In this document: positions 1 through 6,266 of the stretch, piece after piece | Layout: each line of letters starts with the position of its first letter | Numbering within the stretch: position 1 is the first letter of the stretch | Source of the DNA: an uncultured Rivibacter sp. | GTDB taxonomy: Bacteria > Pseudomonadota > Gammaproteobacteria > Burkholderiales > Burkholderiaceae | Length of the DNA stretch: 7,102 nucleotides | Assembly (NCBI GenBank): GCA_946481025.1 | Contig: CAMLNA010000177.1 | Span: 1 to 7,102 of the forward strand | Direction of reading: 5' to 3' | Translations under genes and position numbers: made by a program | Notes under the pieces: model-generated | Database searches by the model: none | The model's input: the letters and a program-made list of their open reading frames with translations, nothing else | What the model was told of the DNA's origin: nothing

Positions 1-652
1 TGCCGCCGAGCTCCAGGTCGCTCTTGAGGGCCACCGAGTCGTAGCCCTGCATCAGGGGGTAGAGGAACTCGTGGACCGAGATCGGCACGCTGCCCTTGAA
101 ACGGTCGTGGAAGTCGTTGCGCTCGAGCATGCGCGCCACCGTGTAGCGCGAGGCGAGCTGGATCATGCCGCGCGCGCCCAGCGCGTCGCTCCACTCGGAG
201 TTGTAGCGAAGCTCGGTCTTCGCCGGGTCGAGCACCTTGTAGGCCTGGGCTCGGTAGGTCTCGGCATTCGCCTCGATCTGCTCGCGCGTCAGCGGCGGGC
301 GGGTGGTGTTGCGCCCGGACGGGTCGCCGATCATCGACGTGAAGTCGCCGATGAGGAATATCACCGTGTGGCCCAGGTCCTGGAGCTGGCGCATCTTGTT
401 GAGCACCACGGTGTGACCGATATGGATGTCCGGCGCCGTGGGGTCCAGGCCCAGCTTGATGCGCAATGGCACGCCGGTTGCATAAGAGCGCGCAAGCTTG
501 TTCAGCCAGTCCTCTACGGGTAACAGTTCGTCGCAGTTCCGCTGACTCGCCGCCAGCGCCTCCCGGACCTGATCGGTAATCGGGTACTTGGAAGCGGATG
601 GTGCCGATAGAGAACTGTTGGCCGCGGGAAGGGGCTGAGAAGAAGGCGTCAT
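1..652 (-). CDS. tyrS: Tyrosyl-tRNA synthetase, N-terminal part (cut by window edge)
   Basis: Class I aminoacyl-tRNA synthetase that charges tRNA-Tyr with tyrosine in the cytoplasm, using ATP. The reading frame is open from an ATG at 652-650 to the left edge, giving 217 residues, about half of the usual length of roughly 400. Residues 66-80 read [15 protein letters not shown], with the class I HIGH signature at 77-80. It is followed by a nucleotide-fold segment ([16 protein letters not shown], about 99-114) typical of TyrRS. The KLGLDPTAP form resembles the type-2 bacterial TyrRS group rather than the E. coli type; that assignment is inference. The KMSKS loop and the C-terminal tRNA-binding domain lie outside the window. 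The first 22 residues are Ser/Ala/Pro-rich and probably disordered. The start is supported only by a weak AGG upstream. The gene is divergent from the M23 peptidase gene across a 200-base gap. Confidence 0.95.
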   Translation of the reverse strand, partial: MTPSSQPLPAANSSLSAPSASKYPITDQVREALAASQRNCDELLPVEDWLNKLARSYATGVPLRIKLGLDPTAPDIHIGHTVVLNKMRQLQDLGHTVIFLIGDFTSMIGDPSGRNTTRPPLTREQIEANAETYRAQAYKVLDPAKTELRYNSEWSDALGARGMIQLASRYTVARMLERNDFHDRFKGSVPISVHEFLYPLMQGYDSVALKSDLELGG

Positions 653-852
653 TGGGGCCTGGTACGGGTTATTACAGGCGAGGCATTGGCAGGCGGCTGG
701 CTATACTCCGCGGCCAATGCGAAGAGGCTGGGATTCTAGTGGCCAACGGTCACGCAGACCCGGCGGAGCATGCATAAACAGGGGCGCGCCCTGAGGGACC
801 GCAGCAATCGCGGACGGCCAGCGCCCACAACACTACTTGTGGGAATCGTTGG
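653..852. promoter_or_regulatory. Divergent intergenic region between tyrS and the M23 gene
   Basis: This 200-base gap must hold the promoters for tyrS (leftward) and the M23 peptidase gene (rightward). The only AT-richer core is around 702-707, which reads TATACT on the plus strand and gives a TATAGC-like element on the minus strand. Neither has a convincing -35 box at 16-18 bases. The TTGGCA at 686-691 is only 10 bases from TATACT. I therefore cannot place either promoter exactly. The right end holds the hairpin described separately at 824-843. No small ORF with a ribosome binding site was seen. Confidence 0.4.
824..843 (+). promoter_or_regulatory. Inverted repeat over the weak Shine-Dalgarno of the M23 gene
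   Basis: CCCACAA (824-830) and TTGTGGG (837-843) form a perfect 7-bp inverted repeat with a 6-base loop (CACTAC). It ends nine bases before the GTG start at 853. The only plausible ribosome binding sequence, GTGGGA at 839-844, lies almost entirely in the 3' arm, so folding in the mRNA would partly hide it. The repeat could instead be a protein-binding operator, or chance. Confidence 0.4.
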
Positions 853-2220
853 GTGAATCCTTTTAATTTCGTGGCGCGCAGCGTTTCGCGTGCCGAAGAC
901 TTGCTGAAACGCCATCCGCGCCGATTGACGGCAGCCGTCGTGACGGCCCTGCTCGGCACGGCGGTCACCGCGTTCGGCGTGGCACCTATGGCACCGGACG
1001 CGGCCGACCTTCCGCGGCGACTGGTGACCGAAAGCGTCACCCCGGCTGACCTATCCGAGCAGCTCGAGGCGCTCGAGCTGCACGAGCTCGAGCTCTACCG
1101 CACCGACCTCACCCGCAGCAGCGACACGGCCGACAGCCTGCTGCGCCGCCTGGGTGTGGACGACCCGGAAGCGGCCGCCTTCCTGCGCACCGACGTCACC
1201 GCCCGCCGCCTGCTCGAGGGCCGCGCCGGCAAGATGGTGCAGGTGCAAACCGAAAACGGCCGGCTGGCCCAGTTGATCGCCCGTTCCCCGGCGGCCGACG
1301 CGAGCCAGTACAACACCCATTTCACGCGCCTCACCGTGGGCCGCGACGCCGCCGGCCTGCACGCCAAGGCCGAGCAGATGCCGCTGCAGGCTGAAGTGCG
1401 CCTGGGCTCTGGCACCATCCTGAGTTCGCTGTTCGCGGCCGCCGACGAATCGCGCATCCCCGACTCGGTGACGGTTCAGATGGCCGAGCTGTTTTCGGCC
1501 GACATCGACTTCCGCCGCGAGCTGCGCAAGGGCGACACCTTCAGCGTGCTCTACGAGGCGCTCACCGCCGACGGCGAACCGATCACCTGGAACCAGGCAG
1601 CCGGCCGCGTGCTGGCAGCCCAGTTCGTCAATGGCGGCAAGAGCTTCGACGCCGTCTGGTTCCAGGAGCCGGGCAGCAAGGGCGGCTATTTCGGCCTCGA
1701 CGGCCGCAGCAAGCAGCGTTTCTTCCTGGCGTCGCCGATGGCGTTCTCCCGCGTGACCTCGGGCTTCGCGATGCGCCTGCATCCGATCCACAAGACCTGG
1801 CGTGCTCACCTCGGCGTGGACTATGGCGCCCCGACCGGCACGCCGGTCCGGGCCGTGGGCGACGGCGTGGTCGACTTCGCCGGCGTCCAGAACGGCTACG
1901 GCAACGTGGTGGTCGTGCAGCACCCGGGCAACCGTCAGACGCTGTATGCGCACCTCTCGCGCATCCACGTCCGCAAGGGCCAGCGTGTGAGCCAGAGCGA
2001 CACCGTGGGCCTGGTCGGCGCCACCGGCTGGGCGACCGGCCCGCATCTGCACTTCGAGTTCAAGGTGGGCGGCAAGCAGGTCGATCCGATGACCATCGCC
2101 CGCAGCTCCGAGGCCGTGACCATTTCTCCGGGCGCCCGGGCTCGCTTCGCCGAAACCGCAGCCGCGGCCCGCGCCCAGCTGACGGCGGCGCCGGCCGTTG
2201 CGTCGGCTCGCATCGAATGA
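853..2220 (+). CDS. Membrane-anchored M23 family peptidoglycan endopeptidase (MepM/Csd3-like)
   Basis: A 455-residue zinc metallopeptidase predicted to cut peptide cross-links of peptidoglycan in the periplasm. A basic N-terminus (RHPRR, 20-24) precedes one hydrophobic segment at about 25-44, a signal anchor. Residues about 60-175 are a variable region starting with a Leu/Glu-rich stretch (69-81). Residues about 176-290 resemble the second, non-catalytic domain of MepM/Csd3 proteins. The catalytic M23 (LytM-type) domain occupies about 314-412. All active-site residues are visible: H319 and D323 (HLGVD), H367 (YAHLS), and H398/H400 (HLHFE). It should therefore be an active enzyme, not a degenerate LytM activator. 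The start is GTG at 853; an in-frame TAA at 775 and the absence of any other start codon in between leave no upstream option. A terminator follows at 2246-2270. The exact bond cut (DD- or other) cannot be told from sequence. Confidence 0.93.
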   Translation: MNPFNFVARSVSRAEDLLKRHPRRLTAAVVTALLGTAVTAFGVAPMAPDAADLPRRLVTESVTPADLSEQLEALELHELELYRTDLTRSSDTADSLLRRLGVDDPEAAAFLRTDVTARRLLEGRAGKMVQVQTENGRLAQLIARSPAADASQYNTHFTRLTVGRDAAGLHAKAEQMPLQAEVRLGSGTILSSLFAAADESRIPDSVTVQMAELFSADIDFRRELRKGDTFSVLYEALTADGEPITWNQAAGRVLAAQFVNGGKSFDAVWFQEPGSKGGYFGLDGRSKQRFFLASPMAFSRVTSGFAMRLHPIHKTWRAHLGVDYGAPTGTPVRAVGDGVVDFAGVQNGYGNVVVVQHPGNRQTLYAHLSRIHVRKGQRVSQSDTVGLVGATGWATGPHLHFEFKVGGKQVDPMTIARSSEAVTISPGARARFAETAAAARAQLTAAPAVASARIE

Positions 2221-2245
2221 GGCGAGCGGCTCACCGAGCTTCCCC

Positions 2246-2270
2246 AAGGCCCGCCTCGGCGGGCTTTTTT
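2246..2270 (+). terminator. Rho-independent terminator after the M23 gene
   Basis: GCCCGCC (2249-2255) pairs with GGCGGGC (2258-2264) and is followed directly by six T residues (2265-2270). The helix is wholly G-C. The geometric loop is only two bases, so in RNA the closing pair probably opens to a four-base loop. It lies 26 bases after the M23 stop codon and 24 bases before the anmK start, suggesting that the two genes are at least partly uncoupled in transcription. Confidence 0.8.
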
Positions 2271-2294
2271 GCGACCGGGACTTAGCATCGCACG

Positions 2295-3419
2295 ATGGAT
2301 CAAGAGCTCTACATCGGCCTGATGTCCGGCACCTCGCTGGACGGTGCAGACGGCGTGCTGGCCGGCTTCGACCCGCACGGCGCCCTCACCGTGGTGGCCC
2401 ATGCGTACCGCCCCTTCGACGGCGACTTCCGGCGGGAGCTGCTGGCGCTCAACACGCCGGGCGAAGCGGCGGCGGGCGGCGGCGAGCTGCACCGCGCCGC
2501 CCTGGCCGGCAACCAGCTGGCGAAGGTGTATGCCGACGTCGTGCGGGAGCTGCTGGCGCACAGCGCCGGCCGGAAGGTGACGGCCGTCGGGGCGCATGGG
2601 CAGACGGTGCGCCATCGGCCGGGCGAGTTCGATGGCACCGGCTACACGCTGCAGCTCAATGCGCCGGCACTGCTGGCCGAGCTGAGCGGCGTCGACGTGG
2701 TGGCCGACTTCCGAAGCCGCGATGTCGCCGCCGGCGGCCAGGGCGCGCCGCTGGTGCCGGCGTTCCACCATGCGCAGTTCGGGCGAGCAACTGAAACGGT
2801 GGCCGTGCTCAACGTCGGCGGCATCAGCAACCTGACGGTGCTGCCGGCCGGCGGCGACCCCTGGGGTTTCGATTGCGGGCCGGGCAATGCGCTGATGGAC
2901 CATTGGTGCGCGCAACATCTCGGCCGGCCCTACGACGCCGACGGCGCCTGGGCCGCTTCAGGCCGGCCCGTGCAGACACTGCTGGACGCGGCCTTGCGCG
3001 ACCCGTACTTCCCGCTGTCGCCGCCCAAGAGCACCGGGCGGGACCGCTTCAACCCGCCATGGCTGACGGCCCTGCTGCAGTCGCAGCCGCCGGCGGATCC
3101 GGCCGACGTGCAGGCCACCTTGTGCGAGCTGACCGCACGCTGCTGCGCCGACGACGTGCGCCGCCATGCCGCGGCAGCACGGGAACTGGTCGTCTGCGGC
3201 GGCGGCGCGATGAACGGCGAGCTGATGCGCCGCCTGAGCCATGGGCTGCCCGGCGTGAGCGTCGTGCCTTCGAGCGCGCGCGGGCTGCCGCCCTTGCAGG
3301 TGGAGGCAGCGGCCTTCGCTTGGCTGGCCCGCGCCCACGTTCACAGCCTGGCGGGCAACCTGCCACGGGCGACCGGCGCGCACGGGCCGCGGGTGCTGGG
3401 CGCGCTTTACCCGGCCTGA
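2295..3419 (+). CDS. anmK: Anhydro-N-acetylmuramic acid kinase
   Basis: Cytoplasmic recycling enzyme that opens the 1,6-anhydro ring of anhMurNAc and phosphorylates it with ATP to MurNAc-6-phosphate, feeding cell-wall turnover products back into metabolism. The 374-residue length matches the family (about 370). Motifs in order are: N-terminal phosphate-binding GLMSGTSLDGAD (8-19); GAHGQT (99-104); VADFRSRDVAAGGQGAPL, lining the sugar site; VLNVGGISNLT; FDCGPGN, with D193 at the position of the proposed catalytic base; KSTGRDRFN; and the second nucleotide-binding motif CGGGAMN (301-307), followed by PLQVEAAAFAWLA. The ATG at 2295 gives the standard N-terminus just before the first motif. A clear Shine-Dalgarno is missing (GGGA at 2277-2280 is too far away). 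Lying downstream of a peptidoglycan hydrolase fits its role. A strong terminator follows. Confidence 0.96.
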   Translation: MDQELYIGLMSGTSLDGADGVLAGFDPHGALTVVAHAYRPFDGDFRRELLALNTPGEAAAGGGELHRAALAGNQLAKVYADVVRELLAHSAGRKVTAVGAHGQTVRHRPGEFDGTGYTLQLNAPALLAELSGVDVVADFRSRDVAAGGQGAPLVPAFHHAQFGRATETVAVLNVGGISNLTVLPAGGDPWGFDCGPGNALMDHWCAQHLGRPYDADGAWAASGRPVQTLLDAALRDPYFPLSPPKSTGRDRFNPPWLTALLQSQPPADPADVQATLCELTARCCADDVRRHAAAARELVVCGGGAMNGELMRRLSHGLPGVSVVPSSARGLPPLQVEAAAFAWLARAHVHSLAGNLPRATGAHGPRVLGALYPA

Positions 3420-3424
3420 AATAC

Positions 3425-3448
3425 AAAAGCCGCCCGAAGGCGGCTTTT
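3425..3448. terminator. Bidirectional terminator between anmK and erpA
   Basis: AAAAGCCGCC (3425-3434) and GGCGGCTTTT (3439-3448) form a perfect 10-bp inverted repeat around the loop CGAA. It is flanked by A residues on the left and T residues on the right, so it reads as a G-C hairpin plus T-run on both strands. It begins five bases after the anmK stop and lies 23 bases beyond the erpA stop, in the right place to end both convergent transcripts. Confidence 0.88.
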
Positions 3449-3471
3449 TGCAGCCGGAGCGCGCGTGCGGT

Positions 3472-3843
3472 TCAGACCGAGAAGCTCGAGCCGCAGCCGC
3501 AAGTGGTGGTGGCGTTCGGGTTCTTGATCACGAACTGCGCGCCCTCGAGGTCGTCCTTGTAGTCGATCTCGGCGCCGGCGAGGTACTGCAGGCTCATCGC
3601 GTCGATCAGCAGCGTGACGCCGTTCTTTTCCATCTGCGTGTCGTCGTCGTTCACGATCTCGTCGAAGGTGAAGCCGTACTGGAAGCCCGAGCAGCCGCCG
3701 CCCTGGACGAACACACGCAGCTTCAGGTCGGGGTTGCCTTCCTCGTCGACCAGTTCCTTCACCTTGCTCGCGGCGCTGTCGGTGAAAACCAGCGGCGGGG
3801 GGGGGATGTCATTGGCAACGGGGTGTTCTGCGACTGCATTCAT
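3472..3843 (-). CDS. erpA: Iron-sulfur cluster insertion protein ErpA
   Basis: A-type Fe-S carrier that delivers clusters to apo-proteins; in enteric bacteria it is needed for isoprenoid synthesis enzymes and respiratory complexes. The protein has 123 residues, slightly longer than E. coli ErpA because of an N-terminal extension. The three cluster-ligand cysteines are present: C51 in [16 protein letters not shown], and C115 and C117 in [12 protein letters not shown] at the C-terminus. The FQYGFTFDE form is typical of ErpA rather than IscA or SufA. The ATG at 3843 has a good AGGAG (complement of 3852-3856) eight bases upstream. Residues 14-17 are four consecutive prolines encoded over a run of nine C residues. 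It starts 34 bases after the bactofilin stop with no terminator between, so it may be the last gene of that unit. Confidence 0.96.
   Translation of the reverse strand: MNAVAEHPVANDIPPPPLVFTDSAASKVKELVDEEGNPDLKLRVFVQGGGCSGFQYGFTFDEIVNDDDTQMEKNGVTLLIDAMSLQYLAGAEIDYKDDLEGAQFVIKNPNATTTCGCGSSFSV
3797..3805. repeat. G9/C9 homopolymer inside the erpA 5' region
   Basis: Nine G residues on the plus strand, read as nine C residues in the erpA sense strand. They span the last base of Ile13 and the codons for Pro14, Pro15 and most of Pro16. This is the longest homopolymer I noticed in the window. Gain or loss of one base would frameshift erpA after residue 13. The reading frame is intact in this sequence. 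Confidence 0.9.
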
Positions 3844-3877
3844 GGGGACTGCTCCTGGGGCGTCTCGAGTAGGAAGA

Positions 3878-4279
3878 TCAAGCGTTATTGGACGCCAGTT
3901 TGATAACTGCGGGTTGCTCTTCGGCCTTCAAGGGATGAAGCGGGTGCAATCCGCCTTCGATGGTGGCGCCCTGGTGCATCTCGAGCGCCTCGTACCGCAC
4001 ATCGCCCTGGATCCGCGCCTTGGGCTGCAACTCCAGCAGCTCCGTGGCCTCCACCGGACCCTGCACGGTGCCGTTGATGATGACATGGCCGGCCTTGACC
4101 TTGCCGCACACCCTGGCTTTTTCGCTGATCACGAGGATGCTGCGGTCGCCGCTGGCGGTCACGTCGCCAATCACTTCGCCGTCGATGCGCAGCCCCGCCG
4201 AGAAGAGCAGCTCGCCCTTGATGACGGTGCCCTCCCCCACCAGCGTGTGAATCGGCGGTTGCTTCTTGATACCGAACAT
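3878..4279 (-). CDS. Bactofilin (DUF583 cytoskeletal scaffold protein)
   Basis: Bactofilins self-assemble, without nucleotide, into filaments built from a right-handed beta-helix. They lie on the inner face of the cytoplasmic membrane and position cell-wall or polar machinery. The protein has 133 residues. The core (about 12-110) shows the regular short beta repeats with Gly and hydrophobic positions, such as [35 protein letters not shown] and ARIQGDV. The tail (111-133) is short, Pro/Ala-rich and probably disordered. The N-terminus MFGIKKQ resembles the short membrane-binding sequences described for other bactofilins. The chosen ATG (4279-4277) has GGAG seven bases upstream. An in-frame ATG at 4348 would add 23 residues without family character or a ribosome binding site. 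It lies 81 bases downstream of the DUF6776-like gene. The M23 peptidase gene, a class of known functional partner, lies about 1.7 kb away. Confidence 0.94.
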   Translation of the reverse strand: MFGIKKQPPIHTLVGEGTVIKGELLFSAGLRIDGEVIGDVTASGDRSILVISEKARVCGKVKAGHVIINGTVQGPVEATELLELQPKARIQGDVRYEALEMHQGATIEGGLHPLHPLKAEEQPAVIKLASNNA

Positions 4280-4286
4280 GATGAAT

Positions 4287-4290
4287 CTCC
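4287..4290 (-). promoter_or_regulatory. Ribosome binding site deciding the bactofilin start
   Basis: GGAG on the minus strand (complement of CTCC at 4287-4290) lies seven bases before the ATG at 4279-4277. It supports the short bactofilin form and argues against the 23-residue N-terminal extension that would begin at 4348. Confidence 0.75.
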
Positions 4291-4360
4291 AACGATTGGC
4301 GGCACGCCTGCTCTGACGGCAATCTGCACCACACGCAATAAATGTCACTCGGGGGTACCG

Positions 4361-5071
4361 CTACAGGCGCAGCACCTGCGTCGCCCGCACGCTGCCGCCG
4401 CCGTCCAGCACCTTCACCTGCACCTGCTTGACTTGGGCGTCGGCGGGGTAGTCGACCACCCCGTCCACACGCTGGTATTGCCTGAACTTCAACGGCCGCG
4501 CGCCTCCCGGCATGGTGAAGCTCCACGACCTGCCCTCCAGCTGGCCGCTGAGCACCAGCTCGTACCGGCCATTGAACTCCGGCACCGACTTGCCCTGTTG
4601 CATCACCAGCAGCTGGTAGCGCATCTGGCCTGCCTGCGACAGCTGGGCTTGCAAGCCTCGTACCGTCACCTCGCCGGTTGCCCCTGCCGGTAACAACCGT
4701 TCGAAGAACCCAAGGTCCGCCCGCAGCGCCATGTTGTCGGCCTCGAGCATGCGCACTTGAGCCGCCAGCTTCTCCTGGGCAACCCTTTCGGCCTTCAGGA
4801 GGCTGTCGGCGGTGTTGGCGATCGACTGCGCCTGGTCGCGCTCGCTGCGCAGCTGCTCCACCTCCTGGACGAGCCGCGTCACTTCTGCCTTCGAGCCCCG
4901 GTCCAGCCCGGCGATGTCCTTGCCGAATTCGAAGGCCCACAGCGCCAGCGCCGCCGAGAAACCGAGCATCAGCGCAAATGCGGCCCAGCGCAGCGGCCAC
5001 GGCAAGTGGCTGCGCACGATCATGCGCGGGGCACTGATCGACAGGCGGCGGCGTATCAGTTTCCAGCGCAT
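4361..5071 (-). CDS. DUF6776-like bitopic membrane protein with a coiled coil
   Basis: A 236-residue protein of unknown function. I recognise it as resembling the DUF6776 proteins of betaproteobacteria; this is from memory and unconfirmed. The N-terminus is basic (KLIRRR, 4-9), followed by one transmembrane helix at about 27-47, so most of the chain should be periplasmic. Residues about 60-120 are charged, Ala/Leu/Glu/Gln-rich and predicted coiled coil. Then comes LRADLGFFERLLPAG (116-130), and a C-terminal half rich in beta-strand-like sequence (YELVLSGQ, VKQVQVKVLDG). No enzyme motif is seen. The gene starts 19 bases after the argC stop without a clear Shine-Dalgarno, suggesting translational coupling. 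A second ATG at codon 17 (5023) is possible but no better supported. It precedes the bactofilin gene on the same strand. An envelope role is inferred from topology and neighbours only. Confidence 0.85.
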   Translation of the reverse strand: MRWKLIRRRLSISAPRMIVRSHLPWPLRWAAFALMLGFSAALALWAFEFGKDIAGLDRGSKAEVTRLVQEVEQLRSERDQAQSIANTADSLLKAERVAQEKLAAQVRMLEADNMALRADLGFFERLLPAGATGEVTVRGLQAQLSQAGQMRYQLLVMQQGKSVPEFNGRYELVLSGQLEGRSWSFTMPGGARPLKFRQYQRVDGVVDYPADAQVKQVQVKVLDGGGSVRATQVLRL

Positions 5072-5090
5072 GCAGAAGCAGCGCCGCGGC

Positions 5091-6128
5091 TCACGGCAAC
5101 ACCGGCACCTGGGTCAGGCCCAGGTGCTCGGGCAGCCCGCACATCAGGTTCATGCACTGCACGGCCTGGCCGGAGGCGCCTTTGGTGAGGTTGTCTTCGA
5201 CCACCAGCACCATCACCGTGTCGGGCTGCGGCTTGTGCACCGCAATGCGAACCGTGTTGCTGGCCCGCACGCTGCGGGTTTCCGGCGCGGAGCCGGCCGG
5301 CAGCACGTCGACGAACCGCTCACCCTTGTAGAAGTCCTCGAACAGCGCCTGGAGATCGGCCGACTGGCCGTCGGCATTGAGCCGCCCCCACAGGGTGGAA
5401 TGGATGCCGCGGATGATGGGCAGCAGGTGCGGCATGAAGATGCAGTTCACGTTGGCGTCGCCCGCGATCGCACGCAGTTGCTGGTTGATCTCGGGACCGT
5501 GACGGTGGCCCTTGACGCCGTACGCCTTGAAGTTGTCGCTGGCCTCGGCCAGCAGCGTGTGGACCTCGGCCTTGCGCCCCGCACCGGAAACACCGGAAGC
5601 GCAGTTGGCGATCAGGTGGCTCGCGTCCATCAGCCGGTGCTTGAGCAGCGGCGCAAACCCCAGTTGCACCGAGGTGGGGTAGCAACCGGGGTTGCCGATG
5701 ATGCGTGCCTTGCGGATAGCCTCGCGGTTCAGCTCGGGCAAGCCGTAGACGGCCTCCGCCAGCAGGTCCGGACAGCTGTGCGGCATGCCGTACCAGCGCT
5801 CGAACTCGGCCACGTCCTTGAGGCGGAAGTCGGCCGCGAGGTCGATGATCTTCACCCCGGCAGCGAGCAGGTCGCGGGCCTGGGCCATCGCCACGCCGTG
5901 CGGCGTGGCGAAGAAGACGACGTTGCACTCGCTCAACCTGGCATCGTCGGGCGTCACGAAGGCGAGGCCGACGTGACCCCGCAGGCTCGGGTACATGTCG
6001 GCCACCGGGAGGCCGGCCTCCTTGCGGGAGGTGATGGCCTGCAGCTGCACTTCGGGATGCTGCGACAGCAGACGCAGCAACTCGACACCGGTGTAGCCGG
6101 TACCACCGACGATGCCCACCTTGATCAT
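5091..6128 (-). CDS. argC: N-acetyl-gamma-glutamyl-phosphate reductase
   Basis: Third step of arginine biosynthesis: NADPH-dependent reduction of N-acetyl-glutamyl-5-phosphate to N-acetyl-glutamate semialdehyde, in the cytoplasm. The 345 residues fit the long (type 1) ArgC form. The Rossmann nucleotide-binding motif [10 protein letters not shown] is at 5-14. The phosphate/substrate region includes FFATPHGVA (72-80) and DLAADFRL (96-103). The catalytic cysteine is C149 in GNPGCYPTS, and HRHGPEI follows further on, as in the family. The start is the ATG at 6128-6126, giving MIKVGIVG with GAGG six bases upstream. A longer in-frame ATG at 6194 would add 22 residues and begin inside the rpsI terminator, so it is rejected. 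The gene is separated from rpsI by that terminator and probably has its own promoter. The DUF6776-like gene follows after 19 bases. No ARG-box-like operator was recognised. Confidence 0.96.
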   Translation of the reverse strand: MIKVGIVGGTGYTGVELLRLLSQHPEVQLQAITSRKEAGLPVADMYPSLRGHVGLAFVTPDDARLSECNVVFFATPHGVAMAQARDLLAAGVKIIDLAADFRLKDVAEFERWYGMPHSCPDLLAEAVYGLPELNREAIRKARIIGNPGCYPTSVQLGFAPLLKHRLMDASHLIANCASGVSGAGRKAEVHTLLAEASDNFKAYGVKGHRHGPEINQQLRAIAGDANVNCIFMPHLLPIIRGIHSTLWGRLNADGQSADLQALFEDFYKGERFVDVLPAGSAPETRSVRASNTVRIAVHKPQPDTVMVLVVEDNLTKGASGQAVQCMNLMCGLPEHLGLTQVPVLP

Positions 6129-6134
6129 GACGTG

Positions 6135-6138
6135 CCTC
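6135..6138 (-). promoter_or_regulatory. Ribosome binding site deciding the argC start
   Basis: GAGG on the minus strand (complement of CCTC at 6135-6138) lies six bases before the ATG at 6128-6126. It fixes the start at MIKVGIVG, the expected ArgC N-terminus. Confidence 0.75.
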
Positions 6139-6165
6139 AGAACCTGGACGAAAAAAGGAAAACTG

Positions 6166-6171
6166 ATTGTA
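6166..6171 (-). promoter_or_regulatory. Candidate -10 element for argC
   Basis: TACAAT on the minus strand (complement of ATTGTA at 6166-6171) matches five of six bases of the sigma-70 -10 consensus. It sits in an AT-rich patch between the rpsI terminator and the argC start, about 37 bases before the ATG. No good -35 box lies 16-18 bases upstream, where the terminator stem sits, so this is a weak assignment based mainly on position. Confidence 0.35.
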
Positions 6172-6184
6172 GGGAGCGCAAATG

Positions 6185-6207
6185 AAAAGGCCACCCTGAG
6201 GTGGCCT
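6185..6207 (-). terminator. Rho-independent terminator after rplM-rpsI
   Basis: AGGCCACC (6188-6195) and GGTGGCCT (6200-6207) form an 8-bp perfect stem around a four-base loop. On the minus strand the hairpin is followed by TTTT (complement of 6185-6188, whose first base joins the stem). It lies 59 bases past the rpsI stop and 56 bases before the argC start, marking the end of the ribosomal protein unit. A CTCTT on the right side gives a weaker T-run for the plus strand. Confidence 0.78.
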
Positions 6208-6266
6208 CTTGCGGGCTGCAGTCCGCTGCGTATGCAACGAAATGCAGCGATGCCAGGACGGCTGGA

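Noticed and set aside
71..523. 150-codon plus-strand frame at the left edge
   Set aside because: It is the antisense shadow of tyrS, whose frame carries HIGH and the other TyrRS motifs.
686..707. TTGGCA ... TATACT as a promoter for the M23 gene
   Set aside because: The two boxes are only 10 bases apart, too close for a sigma-70 promoter.
1051..2247. 398-codon open frame on the minus strand opposite the M23 gene
   Set aside because: It lies antisense to a gene with a complete catalytic motif set. Its product is Ala/Gly/Arg/His-rich without domain character, as expected from GC-rich codon bias.
4280..4348. N-terminal 23-residue extension of the bactofilin
   Set aside because: The added residues (Cys/Arg-rich) do not look like a bactofilin N-terminus. 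The internal ATG at 4279 has GGAG at the right distance.
3614..4693. 359-codon open frame on the plus strand opposite erpA, bactofilin and the DUF6776-like gene
   Set aside because: It spans three well-supported minus-strand genes and has no coherent protein character.
4812..6185. 457-codon open frame on the plus strand opposite the DUF6776-like gene and argC
   Set aside because: Composition is a His/Val/Gln-rich mirror of argC codons and it crosses two real genes; no family motif and no ribosome binding site seen.
6129..6194. N-terminal 22-residue extension of ArgC
   Set aside because: The longer start lies inside the rpsI terminator hairpin. The Rossmann motif normally begins within the first few residues, as it does from 6128.
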